Of a stretch of DNA of 64,000 bases, positions 18,422 to 27,927 are shown in pieces. Numbering within the stretch: the stretch's first letter is position 1; every line of letters starts with the position of its first letter. The notes beneath the pieces are model-generated. The model ran no database searches. It saw nothing but the letters and a program-made list of their open reading frames with translations, and was not told the DNA's origin. Made by a program: the position numbers and the translations under genes. Origin of the DNA: Psychromonas sp. psych-6C06 (GTDB lineage: Bacteria; Pseudomonadota; Gammaproteobacteria; Enterobacterales; Psychromonadaceae); the NCBI RefSeq assembly GCF_002835465.1, contig NZ_PIZM01000009.1, positions 152,481-216,480 on the forward strand. Direction: 5' to 3'.

Positions 18422-19492
18422 TTATAGTTGCATCGGTAGGTAGATAGAGAATTCCGTGTGCCCTGAAATACTGTGGCACTCAATACGACCATGGTGTTGT
18501 TTTATTAATTCTTGTGCAATAGATAATCCAAGCCCTGTACCGTCAGTTTTTCCGGTGACCATTGGGTAGAAAAGGGTATCTCTGAGGTGGTTTGGAATGC
18601 CATTACCGTTATCAATAATTTTTATTTCTACCGCTAATCGTTGCGGTAATCCATTAATGGTAACTTGGTGTGCCGTGCGCGTGCGTAATGTGATTTTTGA
18701 GTTTTGTTTCATCTCTGGACTGAGTGCTTGCACGGCATTTTGAACGATATTTAAAAATGCTTGTTGGAGTTGGTCTGATTGCATCTCAAAGTCTGGAATA
18801 CTTGGATCATAATCGACTTTTATTTCGATGAAATCAGGCAGGTTTAGGCGTACTAATTTTCGCACTTTTTCGAGTACTGAATGGATGTTATCCATTTTTC
18901 GTTCGCCCATTTTTTGTGGGCCTAATAAACGATTCACCAAGGCACTTAGTCGGTCAGCTTGGTCAATAATAATTTGTGTAAACTCTTTAAGCTCCGGCGA
19001 AGGTAACTCACTTTCTAATAATTGAGCTGCTCCACGTAACCCGCCGAGAGGGTTTTTTATTTCATGGGCAAGCCCTCGGACTAAATCCTGTGCTGCCTTT
19101 TGTTGGTGCTCTTGATAATGTACTTGGCTTAATTTTCGCTGTTGTTCGATACAGCGCAATTCGATAATGACGTACGCATTATTGTTAAAGCTGAGGTAGG
19201 TAGCACTCAAGCTAATCAATAGAGGTTGCGAGTCGACCAGAAGAGTTACCTCATTTTCATTAAAGGCCCCTTTATCTTTAAAGACGTTTTTAATACTTTG
19301 CGGGTTAAAATGATAATGGTTGGCAAGTTGTTGTAATGTTTGTTGATAAAGGCGTTGAAAGCTTTGCGATAATAATAGCTCACTGGCAGGGTTGGCGTAG
19401 CTAAGTTTTAGCGACTCATCAATAATAACAAAGCCTGTATTTGCCTCTTCAATAATAGCAAGTGGAAAGCCTTCAGGAAGCGTATTTAACAT
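18422..19492 (-). CDS. ntrB: nitrogen sensor histidine kinase NtrB
   Basis: This is a cytoplasmic 356-residue kinase with an N-terminal PAS domain (about 10-115), an H-box GLAHEIKNPLGGLRGAAQLLE with His143, an N-box (LNIVQNAVQAL) and G-boxes (IIDNGNGIP, GTGLGLSIAQELIKQHHG). There is no membrane helix, as expected for NtrB, whose kinase/phosphatase balance is set by the PII protein. It precedes ntrC and follows a DUF4124 gene by only seven bases, so the three are likely cotranscribed. Confidence 0.96.
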   Translation of the reverse strand: MLNTLPEGFPLAIIEEANTGFVIIDESLKLSYANPASELLLSQSFQRLYQQTLQQLANHYHFNPQSIKNVFKDKGAFNENEVTLLVDSQPLLISLSATYLSFNNNAYVIIELRCIEQQRKLSQVHYQEHQQKAAQDLVRGLAHEIKNPLGGLRGAAQLLESELPSPELKEFTQIIIDQADRLSALVNRLLGPQKMGERKMDNIHSVLEKVRKLVRLNLPDFIEIKVDYDPSIPDFEMQSDQLQQAFLNIVQNAVQALSPEMKQNSKITLRTRTAHQVTINGLPQRLAVEIKIIDNGNGIPNHLRDTLFYPMVTGKTDGTGLGLSIAQELIKQHHGRIECHSISGHTEFSIYLPMQL

Positions 19493-19499
19493 CTGCCTA

Positions 19500-20042
19500 T
19501 TATCTTACCGTTGCGCGCTGTAAGTGGACTGTAACAACTTGTGTTTTCGCAACTACTTTACCATTCTTATCAAGCATTTCTACTTGTACTTGGTGTGTAC
19601 CACGGTCGATATTTTTTGCTCTAATAGTCGGCGAGATTTGTGGTGATCCGAGTTTTTTGCCATCAAGGTATAATTGCAATTTATGGGTGTTTTCTTTTTC
19701 AGGCTCAGTTGAAACGTGTATGTCGATAGTACCGTCATTGCTGCGCAGTGGTTTATCATCTTCGGGTGAGATAATGGTTGCCTGATAATTTACTACTGGT
19801 GTGTCTTCATCATCTAATGAAAGTTCATTTGCAATAGCATCAGGCTCATCGCTCGCTTGTTTGCCTGAGGATAATAAGTTGTTATTTTTCACATCGATCT
19901 GTTCAGTGCCTGGCACTGCGGTATCAGAAAAATGTATTTTTCCATTTTCATCAACCCAATGATAAATCTTGGTATCAGCTGCACTTACTAGTGGTGAGAG
20001 TGAGTAGAGTAGTGCTGAAAAAAATAATGCAGATAATTTCAT
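19500..20042 (-). CDS. secreted DUF4124 protein upstream of ntrB
   Basis: The 180-residue protein has a signal peptide (residues 1-21, ending VSA) and then the DUF4124 signature KIYHWVDENGKIHFSDTAVPGTEQID (about 25-50), and ends in a beta-rich half resembling an Ig-like fold (LQLYLDGKKLGSPQIS, GTHQVQVEMLDKNGKVV). Proteins of this kind are commonly found between glnA and ntrB in marine gammaproteobacteria; the function is unknown. The gap to ntrB is seven bases. Confidence 0.8.
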   Translation of the reverse strand: MKLSALFFSALLYSLSPLVSAADTKIYHWVDENGKIHFSDTAVPGTEQIDVKNNNLLSSGKQASDEPDAIANELSLDDEDTPVVNYQATIISPEDDKPLRSNDGTIDIHVSTEPEKENTHKLQLYLDGKKLGSPQISPTIRAKNIDRGTHQVQVEMLDKNGKVVAKTQVVTVHLQRATVR

Positions 20043-20246
20043 AATTTTAAACCTTAAACAGAAGAGATTTAATTGTGAGCCATGAATTTAGTTAAGGCAA
20101 TAAAAGAATCTTAATGTAAACCAAGCGTTGCAAAAAATGTTAATCCTAACGGGTATAATGATTATTCATCTAAAGGGTGTTGACTTATTTTTTATATTTA
20201 TAGGTGTTTCTTTCTAATTTTGTTTCTTTTTCAGGGAGTTGTAAGA

Positions 20247-20278
20247 AGCAAGAGGCGAGACGTTGCTCACCTCTTGCT
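20247..20278 (-). terminator. 13-bp hairpin between GSIII and the DUF4124-ntrBC genes
   Basis: Bases 20247-20259 and 20266-20278 form a 13-bp stem (one G-T pair) around the 6-base loop ACGTTG, 20 bp beyond the GSIII stop. There is no T-run on either strand, so it may attenuate or protect the message instead of ending it outright. Confidence 0.55.
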
Positions 20279-20297
20279 GAAATACCATTAACAATAA

Positions 20298-22469
20298 TTA
20301 TTTAATAAATAACATTTCTTGGTATTTAGGTAGTGGCCATAATTCATCAGCTACTAGTAACTCAAGAGCATCTGCGTGATCACGTGCTTCAGCCATTAAT
20401 GGACAAAGTACATCTGCGCTATGACGCATATGCGCTTCAGCATCAGCGAAGTCATGTTTAACGATTTCAGCGTCAAGTTTTGTCACTGCTGCCATTAAGC
20501 CATTGATATGTTCAGCTAGTTCAGCTGGTACTGTCGCATCCAACTTAAGGCCTAAATCCGCAGCTGATACAGATGCGTGTGTTAGGTCAGAAAGGTAGGT
20601 CATTGCAGCAGGGTAAATTTTAGTTTTAGCGATATCGCTAACTAATTTTGCTTCTACTTCAATCGCTAAGTTGTATTGCTCTGCGTAAACTTCGTAGCGA
20701 CTTTCTAATTCTACAGGTGATAATACGCCTGTATTTTCGAATAGTGCAACGATTTCAGATGACATTAGGTGTGGTAGTGCATCAGCTGTTGTTGGAATGT
20801 TTTTCAAACCACGCTCTTCAACTGCCGCTTTATGCCACTCTTCAGAGTAACCGTCGCCACCAAATACAGCATTGCTGTGAAGCTCCATTAACTCTTTAAG
20901 AACAGAGATAACAGCTGAAGTTTGATCTTTAGTTTCTAAAGCAACTTCTAATTTCTCTGCAATCCAGTTTAATGAGTCAGCAAGCATTGTGTTCATTGCT
21001 ACTAATGGACCAGATACAGATTGTGATGAACCTACTGCACGGAACTCAAAACGGTTACCAGTGAAAGCAAAAGGAGAAGTACGGTTACGGTCACCTGGAT
21101 CACGGTCAAAGTTAAGAATCTGTGATAAACCACAGTCCATTGCGCCACCTTCAGTAGAGCCTGTAAGCTTACCTTCTTTAATGTCTTCAAATACTTTTTC
21201 TAATTGATCACCTAAGTATACTGACATAATTGCAGGTGGAGCCTCGTTAGCACCTAGACGGTGGTCATTTGAAGCTGTAGCAATTACTGCACGTAATAAA
21301 GGACCGTATTTATGTACACCACGGATCACAGCACCACAGAATAGTAAGAACTCTAAGTTATCATGTGGTGTTTTACCTGGATCTAATAAGTTACCTTGCG
21401 TGCTGTTACCAACAGACCAGTTTACGTGTTTACCTGAACCATTAACGCCGGCAAAAGGTTTTTCATGTAATAAACATAAGAAACCGTGCTCTTTAGCTGT
21501 TTGCTTCATTAATGTCATAAGAAGTTGTTGTTGATCTGCACCAACGTTTGCTGCGCCGTAATAGGGTGCAATTTCAAACTGTCCTGGTGCTACTTCGTTA
21601 TGATGTGTTTTAGCAGGAATACCTAACTTGTATAACTGATCTTCAAAATCTTGCATGAACACTTGTACACGTGCTGGGATTGCGCCGAAGTAATGATCAT
21701 CGAACTGTTGACCTTTAGCTGGTGCAGCACCAAATAAAGTACGTCCAGCTAGTAATAAGTCAGGGCGTGCGTTCGCAAAGTTTTCGTCTACTAAGAAGTA
21801 CTCTTGCTCTGGGCCACAGCTAGAATTAAGATCAGCAACTTCTGTCTCACCCATTAGTGTTAGTACTTTCTTAGCGGCTTCATTCATTGCTGCATTTGAG
21901 CGAAGAAGTGGAATCTTTTTATCTAGTGCTTCACCAGTCCAAGACATGAATACACTTGGAATCATTAATGTAGCGCCGTTAGCGGTATGCTGAATGTATA
22001 CTGGGCTTGTTGGATCCCATGCAGTATAACCACGCGCTGCGTTAGTCATACGTAGGCTACCATTAGGGAAAGAAGAACCATCTGGTTCACCTTTAATTAA
22101 TAGGCTACCAGTAAACTCATTAATTGCACTGCCTTCAGAGTTAGTTAGGATGAATGCGTCATGTTTTTCAGCGGTGATATTAGTCATCGGGTAGAAAACG
22201 TGAGAGAAGAATTTAGCGCCTTTAGATAAAGCCCAATCTTTCATTGCTGCTGCAACGATATCTGCAGTTGCTGCGTCTAATGCTTGACCAGTTTGAACTG
22301 TCTTTTTAATGGCTTTGAAAGCTTTCTTAGAAAGTGCTTCTTCCATTTTTTGTAAATTAAAAACATCAGTTGCCCAAATTTTACTTAATGGTTCAGTCTG
22401 AGTGACCTCTTTTGGTGCACGGTTTGTAATTTGTTCAATTGCTTGAAGGCGGACTTGATTTCCACTCAT
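20298..22469 (-). CDS. glnN: glutamine synthetase type III (GlnN-like)
   Basis: This 723-residue enzyme is far longer than GSI (about 470) and shows the GSIII signature LLIKGEPDGSSFPNGSLR followed by ARGYTAWDPTSP. The GS catalytic motifs are FEIAPYYGAANVGADQQQLL (ammonia/metal region) and HEKPFAGVNGSGKHVNWSVG. GSIII forms double-hexamer rings and makes glutamine from glutamate, ammonia and ATP. It has no adenylylation Tyr loop like GSI. It lies just downstream of glnA, separated by a terminator, and has its own possible sigma-54 promoter (22556-22571). The start has an AGGAGCC ribosome site. Confidence 0.95.
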   Translation of the reverse strand: MSGNQVRLQAIEQITNRAPKEVTQTEPLSKIWATDVFNLQKMEEALSKKAFKAIKKTVQTGQALDAATADIVAAAMKDWALSKGAKFFSHVFYPMTNITAEKHDAFILTNSEGSAINEFTGSLLIKGEPDGSSFPNGSLRMTNAARGYTAWDPTSPVYIQHTANGATLMIPSVFMSWTGEALDKKIPLLRSNAAMNEAAKKVLTLMGETEVADLNSSCGPEQEYFLVDENFANARPDLLLAGRTLFGAAPAKGQQFDDHYFGAIPARVQVFMQDFEDQLYKLGIPAKTHHNEVAPGQFEIAPYYGAANVGADQQQLLMTLMKQTAKEHGFLCLLHEKPFAGVNGSGKHVNWSVGNSTQGNLLDPGKTPHDNLEFLLFCGAVIRGVHKYGPLLRAVIATASNDHRLGANEAPPAIMSVYLGDQLEKVFEDIKEGKLTGSTEGGAMDCGLSQILNFDRDPGDRNRTSPFAFTGNRFEFRAVGSSQSVSGPLVAMNTMLADSLNWIAEKLEVALETKDQTSAVISVLKELMELHSNAVFGGDGYSEEWHKAAVEERGLKNIPTTADALPHLMSSEIVALFENTGVLSPVELESRYEVYAEQYNLAIEVEAKLVSDIAKTKIYPAAMTYLSDLTHASVSAADLGLKLDATVPAELAEHINGLMAAVTKLDAEIVKHDFADAEAHMRHSADVLCPLMAEARDHADALELLVADELWPLPKYQEMLFIK

Positions 22470-22555
22470 GTAAGGCTCCTGGCTTGTTGTATATTATATT
22501 GTTGCTAGCCACTTAGGTTTTTCTGAGGGCTAATGATAAAATTCTATATAACAAA

Positions 22556-22571
22556 AGCAAGAAGTAGACCA
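22556..22571 (-). promoter_or_regulatory. possible sigma-54 promoter for GSIII
   Basis: On the minus strand the bases read TGGTCT-ACTTC-TTGCT, with GG and GC at the exact -24/-12 spacing. Transcription would start near 22545, leaving a leader of about 75 bases. The -24 half is imperfect and no clear NtrC site was found upstream. The -24 half is also one arm of a GACCAT/ATGGTC inverted repeat (22567-22587). Confidence 0.4.
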
Positions 22572-22650
22572 TGTTTTTGAAATGGTCAAATAAAAAATTA
22601 TTTAGGCATGAAAACTAGTTTTTATAGTCGATATTTTAATTTTTGGTACA

Positions 22651-22680
22651 AAAAAAGGCCGCTTAATAGCGACCTTTTTA
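22651..22680 (-). terminator. terminator of glnA
   Basis: On the minus strand a stem AAAGGTCGC / GCGGCCTTT (one G-T pair) around loop TATTAA is followed by a T-run. It lies 26 bp after the glnA stop and separates glnA from GSIII. Confidence 0.8.
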
Positions 22681-22705
22681 AATTGAGTATTGTTAAATAC
22701 TTATA

Positions 22706-24124
22706 TTATACGCTGTAGTATAAGTCGAACTCTTTAGGGTGAGTTGCTTGAGAAACAGCTTCACATTCTGCAGTTTTAAGTGCAATGAATGCATCAATTG
22801 ATTCATTTGAGAATACGCCACCTTCAGTAAGGAAGTCACGATCAGCATCAAGTGCTGCAAGTGCTTCTTCAAAAGAAACAGCAACTTGTGGAATCGCATC
22901 CGCTTCTTCTTTAGGTAGGTCGTATAGATCTTTATCTAAAGCTTCACCTGGATCAATCTTGTTCTTGATTCCGTCAAGACCCGCCATAAGCATTGCTGCA
23001 AAACCTAAGTAAGGGTTCATTGTTGGGTCTGGGAAACGTACTTCGATACGCGCTGCGCGTGCTGTTGGTACGATTGGAATACGAATAGAAGCACTGCGGT
23101 TACCTGCAGAGTATGCAAGCATTACTGGTGCTTCAAAACCTGGGATAAGACGCTTGTACGAGTTAGTTGATGCATTGGTAAATGCATTGATCGCTTTAGC
23201 ATGCTTGATGATACCGCCGATGTAGTAAAGTGCCATTTGTGACATGCCACCGTATAGATCACCAGAGAACAAGTTAACGCCATCTTTACCTAAAGATTGG
23301 TGACAGTGGTTACCAGAACCGTTATCGCCAACAAGTGGTTTAGGCATGAACGTTGCTGTTTGACCGTATGCGTGTGCAACGTTATGAACAACGTATTTGT
23401 AGATTTGGATCTCATCTGCTTTTTCAACCATTGTGTTGAAACGACAAGCGATCTCATTTTGACCTGCTGTTGCTACCTCATGGTGATGTGCTTCAACAAC
23501 AAGACCCATCTCTTCCATGATTAAACACATAGCAGAACGGATATTTTGTGAAGAATCAACAGGTGCTACTGGAAAGTAACCGCCTTTGATACCTGGACGG
23601 TGACCGGTGTTACCATCTTCGTATGAAGTGCCTGAGTTCCAAGCTGCTTCTTTCGCGTCTACTGAGTAGAATGCGCCACCGATGCCATTGCCGTATTTAA
23701 CGTCATCAAATAGGAAGAACTCTGGCTCTGGGCCAAATAATACGGTGTCTGCAATACCTGTAGAACGCATGTATGCTTCTGCACGCTTAGCAACAGAACG
23801 TGGATCACGATCGTAACCTAACATTGTTTTAGGCTCTAAAACGTCACAACGTAAGTTAAGTGTTGCGTCATCTGTGAACGGGTCAAGTACTGCTGTTGCA
23901 GGAACAGGCATTAATACCATGTCTGAATCTTGAATACCTTTCCAACCAGCGATAGAAGAACCATCGAACATTTTACCTTCTTCAAAGAAGTCTTCATCTA
24001 GTTGGTGATGTGGTACAGAAACGTGCTGCTCTTTACCGTGTGTATCAGTGAAACGTAAATCAACGAATTTAACATCCTGTTCTTTAATAAGAGCAAGAAC
24101 GTCTTGTGCAGTTTGTACAGACAT
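22706..24124 (-). CDS. glnA: glutamine synthetase type I
   Basis: This 472-residue dodecameric GSI starts at [20 protein letters not shown]; a longer open frame upstream lacks a ribosome site, while GAGG lies before 24124. The family motifs are FDGSSIAGW (start of the beta-grasp/catalytic boundary), the ATP-site region around [17 protein letters not shown], and the adenylylation segment DLYDLPKEE near residue 400, whose Tyr is the target of GlnE. The enzyme assimilates ammonia. Expression is most likely from the sigma-54 promoter at 24174-24189 under NtrC. Confidence 0.98.
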   Translation of the reverse strand: MSVQTAQDVLALIKEQDVKFVDLRFTDTHGKEQHVSVPHHQLDEDFFEEGKMFDGSSIAGWKGIQDSDMVLMPVPATAVLDPFTDDATLNLRCDVLEPKTMLGYDRDPRSVAKRAEAYMRSTGIADTVLFGPEPEFFLFDDVKYGNGIGGAFYSVDAKEAAWNSGTSYEDGNTGHRPGIKGGYFPVAPVDSSQNIRSAMCLIMEEMGLVVEAHHHEVATAGQNEIACRFNTMVEKADEIQIYKYVVHNVAHAYGQTATFMPKPLVGDNGSGNHCHQSLGKDGVNLFSGDLYGGMSQMALYYIGGIIKHAKAINAFTNASTNSYKRLIPGFEAPVMLAYSAGNRSASIRIPIVPTARAARIEVRFPDPTMNPYLGFAAMLMAGLDGIKNKIDPGEALDKDLYDLPKEEADAIPQVAVSFEEALAALDADRDFLTEGGVFSNESIDAFIALKTAECEAVSQATHPKEFDLYYSV

Positions 24125-24173
24125 GTTTGAAACCTCTATTAACATCAATAATGAATTTATTCCCATGCAAGTG

Positions 24174-24189
24174 AGCGAAAACTGTGCCA
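24174..24189 (-). promoter_or_regulatory. sigma-54 promoter of glnA
   Basis: Minus-strand TGGCAC-AGTTT-TCGCT matches the -24/-12 consensus (TGGCAC-N5-TTGCA) with exact GG-GC spacing and one change in the -12 TTGC. The predicted start is about 40 bases before the glnA ATG. Confidence 0.8.
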
Positions 24190-24252
24190 ACTTGATCGGT
24201 ACCTATTATATAGCCCTTTGTTTTAAAAACGACTTAAATATTCGTCAATGAC

Positions 24253-24269
24253 TGCACCACAAAGGTGCA
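24253..24269. promoter_or_regulatory. NtrC binding site (enhancer) for glnA
   Basis: TGCACCACAAAGGTGCA is a near-perfect dyad matching the enterobacterial NtrC consensus (TGCACC-N5-GGTGCA). It lies about 100 bp upstream of the predicted glnA start. A second, half-matching site (minus-strand AGCACCAAAAAGATCCA) lies next to it at about 24274-24290. Confidence 0.85.
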
Positions 24270-24442
24270 AAGGTGGATCTTTTTGGTGCTCCATTGTTGA
24301 GCGCTCCGCATTGAAGCCATTTTTTCATCTTAAAGGAGCATATAAGCTAATTGTGACGTAGTTAAAACTTTCTATTTTTGAAATTATGGTTACAATGTGC
24401 GCACTTTGGATAGCTGACTAGAATTGGTTTGGTTATCTCTTT

Positions 24443-24493
24443 ATACCAATTAGATGAACTGTACAAATTTTGTTAAGTTTATCTAATTGGTAT
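24443..24493. repeat. 17-bp inverted repeat in the typA leader
   Basis: Bases 24443-24459 (ATACCAATTAGATGAAC) pair with 24477-24493 (GTTTATCTAATTGGTAT) with a single mismatch and a 17-base loop. The arms end 30 bp before the typA ATG. The outer ATACCAA / TTGGTAT ends equal those of the MITE-like element at 44288-44448. Confidence 0.75.
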
Positions 24494-24523
24494 TTTTTCA
24501 ATTGTTACTTTTTGAGGCGCATC

Positions 24524-26347
24524 ATGTCGTTAGATAAATTAAGAAATATAGCTATCATTGCTCACGTTGACCACGGTAAAACAACCCTAGTTGACAAACT
24601 ACTAGAGCAATCTGGGACTTTAGATGCACGCGGTGGTAATGAAGAGCGTGTAATGGACTCTAACGATTTAGAGAAAGAGCGTGGTATTACCATTCTTGCT
24701 AAAAACACAGCGATTGAGTGGAATGACTACCATATCAATATCGTAGATACTCCAGGACATGCTGACTTCGGTGGTGAAGTTGAGCGTATCATGTCTATGG
24801 TAGACAGTGTTTGTTTGATCGTTGATGCTGTAGATGGCCCGATGCCACAAACGCGTTTCGTAACACAAAAGGCGTTCGCACATGGCCTTAAGCCAATTGT
24901 TGTTATCAACAAAATCGATAAGCCGGGAGCACGTCCTGAATGGGTTATGGATCAAGTATTTGATCTGTTTGATAACCTCGGCGCAACTGATGAACAGTTA
25001 GACTTTAAAGTAGTTTATGCTTCTGCATTAAACGGTTGGGCTAATACTGAATCAGATGAAGCGACTGAAAGCATGGAACCTTTATTCCAAGCGATCGTTG
25101 ATGGTGTTGATGCACCTGACTGTGACCGTGACGGTGATTTCCAAATGCAAATTTCTCAACTCGATTACAACTCATACGTAGGTGTTATCGGTGTTGGTCG
25201 TGTAACTCGTGGTAGCGTTAAAGTTAATCAACAAGTCACTATTGTTGGTGCTGACGGTAAAGAACGTAAAGGTAAAGTCGGCCAAGTATTAGGTTACTTA
25301 GGTCTTGAGCGCCATGATGTTGAAGTTGCACAAGCAGGCGATATCATTGCAATCAGTGGTTTAGGTGAGCTTAAAATTTCTGACACTATTTGTGCACAGA
25401 CTAATGTAGAAGCAATGCCTCCACTAACAGTTGATGAACCAACGGTAACAATGACTTTCCAAGTAAACACTTCACCATTCTGTGGTAAAGAGGGTAAATA
25501 CGTTACTTCACGTAACATCCTTGACCGTTTACAAAAAGAACTTGTACATAACGTTGCACTTAAAGTTGAAGAAACTTCTGATCCAGATAAATTTAAAGTA
25601 TCTGGCCGTGGTGAGCTTCACTTAGCTATTTTAATCGAAAACATGCGTCGTGAAGGTTTCGAACTAGCGGTATCTCGTCCTGAAGTAATCGAACGTACTA
25701 TCGATGGCGTATTACATGAGCCAATGGAAACATTGACTATTGACTGTGAAGAAGAGCATCAAGGTGCTGTGATGGAGCAGCTTGGTATCCGTAAAGCTGA
25801 AATGACAAACATGAGCCCAGATGGTAAAGGCCGTGTTCGTTTAGACTTTATGATCCCAAGTCGTGGTCTAATCGGTTTCCAAACAGAATTCATGACACTA
25901 ACTTCAGGCTCTGGTCTTCTTTACCATAGCTTCGATCATTACGGCCCTCATAAAGGTGGCACTATTGGTCAGCGTCAAAATGGTGTATTGATTTCAAACT
26001 TAACGGGTAAAGCGGTTACTTACTCTCTGTTCTTCTTACAAGATCGTGGTCGCCTATTCTTAGGTCACGGTACAGAAGTATATGAAGGCCAAGTTATCGG
26101 TATTCATATCCGTTCAAACGACTTAACGGTTAACTGTGTTAAAGGTAAACAACTTACTAACGTACGTGCATCAGGAACAGATGAAGCACAAGTACTTTCA
26201 CCTGAAATCAAAATGACACTTGAGCAAGCGCTTGAGTTCATCGATGTTGATGAATTAGTAGAAGTAACACCAGAAAGCATCCGTATTCGTAAGAAGTTAC
26301 TAACGGAAAGTGAGCGTAAACGCGCAGCACGTCCTGCTAAATCTTAA
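24524..26347 (+). CDS. typA: translational GTPase BipA/TypA
   Basis: This 607-residue ribosome-associated GTPase starts at [21 protein letters not shown] with GAGG upstream; an earlier TTG in frame lies inside the inverted repeat and is not a likely start. It shows G1 AHVDHGKT, G2 RGITI, G3 DTPGHADF and G4 NKIDKP, then elongation-factor-like domains II, III and V and the BipA-specific C-terminus. BipA aids 50S assembly and growth at low temperature in E. coli. A terminator with a UUCG loop follows. Confidence 0.97.
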   Translation: MSLDKLRNIAIIAHVDHGKTTLVDKLLEQSGTLDARGGNEERVMDSNDLEKERGITILAKNTAIEWNDYHINIVDTPGHADFGGEVERIMSMVDSVCLIVDAVDGPMPQTRFVTQKAFAHGLKPIVVINKIDKPGARPEWVMDQVFDLFDNLGATDEQLDFKVVYASALNGWANTESDEATESMEPLFQAIVDGVDAPDCDRDGDFQMQISQLDYNSYVGVIGVGRVTRGSVKVNQQVTIVGADGKERKGKVGQVLGYLGLERHDVEVAQAGDIIAISGLGELKISDTICAQTNVEAMPPLTVDEPTVTMTFQVNTSPFCGKEGKYVTSRNILDRLQKELVHNVALKVEETSDPDKFKVSGRGELHLAILIENMRREGFELAVSRPEVIERTIDGVLHEPMETLTIDCEEEHQGAVMEQLGIRKAEMTNMSPDGKGRVRLDFMIPSRGLIGFQTEFMTLTSGSGLLYHSFDHYGPHKGGTIGQRQNGVLISNLTGKAVTYSLFFLQDRGRLFLGHGTEVYEGQVIGIHIRSNDLTVNCVKGKQLTNVRASGTDEAQVLSPEIKMTLEQALEFIDVDELVEVTPESIRIRKKLLTESERKRAARPAKS

Positions 26348-26373
26348 TCTGCTCTAATGTTCAGATAAATAAC

Positions 26374-26403
26374 AAGGTCTTACTTCGGTAAGGCCTTTTT
26401 TTT
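26374..26403 (+). terminator. terminator of typA
   Basis: Stem AAGGTCTTAC (26374-26383) pairs with GTAAGGCCTT (26388-26397, one G-T pair) around a TTCG tetraloop, followed by a long T-run. This is a strong intrinsic terminator. Confidence 0.92.
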
Positions 26404-26459
26404 ATCTGCCATTTACGCGTATAGTTAATGTTATATATATTTTATCAAGGATGGTTATT

Positions 26460-27317
26460 GTGCAATGCGACAAAACAGCGCTAATTGAAAAAGCCAAGTT
26501 AAGTTCTGGCTATCTTGTTTTTGTTTGGCGACGCTGCCAAGAAGATAATATTAAGGTGCCGGCTGGGCATTTAGCTTATGTCACTTTGTTATCGATTGTG
26601 CCATTTTTAGCGGTGATCTTTTATATGTTATCTGCATTTCCGATGTTCTCGGAATTAAATCAGATAATGGAAGATCTTATCTACAATAATTTTGTGCCAA
26701 CCTCGGGTGATGCCATTAAAGATCATGTTGGTGGCTTTATTGAGAATACTAAAAAAATGAGCATGATGGGCATCGCTTCTTTAATTGTGATTGCGCTTTT
26801 ACTCATTTCAACAATTGATCAAACGATCAATCGTATTTGGCGGTGCAACAATAAACGTTCAATTGTTCAGGCCTTTACTATTTATTGGACCATATTAAGT
26901 CTTGGTCCGATTATTATTGGTAGCAGTATTGCATTAAGCTCCTATATTTTTTCTATTGTGCAAGATCAGGGGTTTCTTTCAATAGGGCAGCAATTATTGA
27001 GTTTAATGCCCTTTGTTATTTCTTGGCTAACCTTTGCGGGCGTGTATACCTTAGTTCCAAATCAGAGAGTGAGCTTTCGTTACTCTTGTGTTGGTGGCTT
27101 AGTGGCATCACTGTTACTTAATATAGGGACCGATCTGTTCACTTTATATATCACCAATTTTCCATCACAGCAGCTTATCTATGGCGCATTAGCGGTGATT
27201 CCAATCTTATTTGTGTGGATCTACTTTAACTGGCTAATTGTATTATTAGGTGCAGAGGTCACATCGACATTAGAAGAGTATTTATCTGCTCACAAAAAAC
27301 AGGAGCAAAGCGAATGA
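26460..27317 (+). CDS. yihY: YihY/BrkB-family inner membrane protein
   Basis: This protein of about 285 residues has six membrane helices and the family motifs [20 protein letters not shown] near the N-terminus and [29 protein letters not shown] near the end. It was once called ribonuclease BN by mistake; the function of YihY is unknown. A GTG at 26460 has AAGGA eight bases upstream, while the ATG at 26451 sits directly against that site, so GTG is the likelier start. Its end overlaps the next gene (ATGA), as in E. coli yihY-dtd. Confidence 0.88.
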   Translation: MQCDKTALIEKAKLSSGYLVFVWRRCQEDNIKVPAGHLAYVTLLSIVPFLAVIFYMLSAFPMFSELNQIMEDLIYNNFVPTSGDAIKDHVGGFIENTKKMSMMGIASLIVIALLLISTIDQTINRIWRCNNKRSIVQAFTIYWTILSLGPIIIGSSIALSSYIFSIVQDQGFLSIGQQLLSLMPFVISWLTFAGVYTLVPNQRVSFRYSCVGGLVASLLLNIGTDLFTLYITNFPSQQLIYGALAVIPILFVWIYFNWLIVLLGAEVTSTLEEYLSAHKKQEQSE

Positions 27318-27751
27318 TCGCGTTAATTCAGCGTGTCACAAATGCTAATGTGCAAGTTTCGGGAAAAGTCGTTGGCGAGATAAAAGCAGGACTATTGATA
27401 CTGCTTGCCGTTGAAAAAGGAGACGACGAAAAGCACTGTCAACGCCTTGCAGAGAAGGTGATGGCATATCGTATTTTTGCCGATGAAAACGATAAAATGA
27501 ACCTTAATGTGCAGCAGGCTGGGGGGGATTTGTTAGTTATTTCACAGTTCACTTTAGCGGCAGACACTAAAAAAGGTAATCGCCCCGGTTTTTCTAATGG
27601 CGCATTACCTAGCGAAGCAGAGCGACTTTATGAATCTTTTAATCAATATTGTCGTGATAAAGGCATGCTGGTTGAAAACGGTATTTTTGCTGCTGATATG
27701 CAAGTTAGCTCAACCAACGACGGCCCAACAACATTTTGGCTACAGGTATAG
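27314..27751 (+). CDS. dtd: D-aminoacyl-tRNA deacylase
   Basis: This 145-residue DTD removes D-amino acids (and glycine wrongly placed on tRNA-Ala) from tRNA. Both family signatures are present: [20 protein letters not shown] (about 79-98) and the cis-GlyPro-type [11 protein letters not shown] at the C-terminus. It starts within the last codons of yihY, so the two are translationally coupled. Confidence 0.96.
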   Translation: MIALIQRVTNANVQVSGKVVGEIKAGLLILLAVEKGDDEKHCQRLAEKVMAYRIFADENDKMNLNVQQAGGDLLVISQFTLAADTKKGNRPGFSNGALPSEAERLYESFNQYCRDKGMLVENGIFAADMQVSSTNDGPTTFWLQV

Positions 27752-27790
27752 GTAGGAAGATAGAGAACTAGAAAGCTAAAAGCAGATTTT

Positions 27791-27824
27791 GCCTTCAAGC
27801 CTTTTAGCCCTCAAGCCCTTTTAG
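27791..27824. repeat. short imperfect tandem repeat after dtd
   Basis: Two units of about 17 bp (GCCTTCAAGCCTTTTAG and a close copy with an extra C) lie in tandem in the dtd-protease gap, followed by further CCTTAAA fragments. It looks like simple-sequence slippage. Confidence 0.5.
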
Positions 27825-27927
27825 CCTTAAAACATTCCTGCCTTAAAGCGTGGTGTTTTTAAACTTTTTCCGTAATACGGTGTCCATCAAGCAGTACACT
27901 GTGTTGTTCTTTATAAGAGATATTTAA

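Larger units (their letters stand above)
24125..24523. other. divergent control region between glnA and typA
   Basis: About 400 bp holding the glnA sigma-54 promoter and NtrC site on the left and, on the right, a 17-bp inverted repeat in the leader of typA. No gene is seen. Confidence 0.8.

Noticed and set aside
24125..24190. Extended N-terminus of glnA
   Set aside because: The extension would cover the sigma-54 promoter and the predicted leader; [10 protein letters not shown] at 24124 is the normal start.
24470..24523. Extended N-terminus of typA from a TTG
   Set aside because: The TTG lies in the palindrome and the added residues are absent from BipA proteins; MSLDKLRN at 24524 with GAGG upstream is the normal start.
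27791..27850. CRISPR-like short repeat after dtd
   Set aside because: Only two adjoining 17-bp units with no spacers of constant length.
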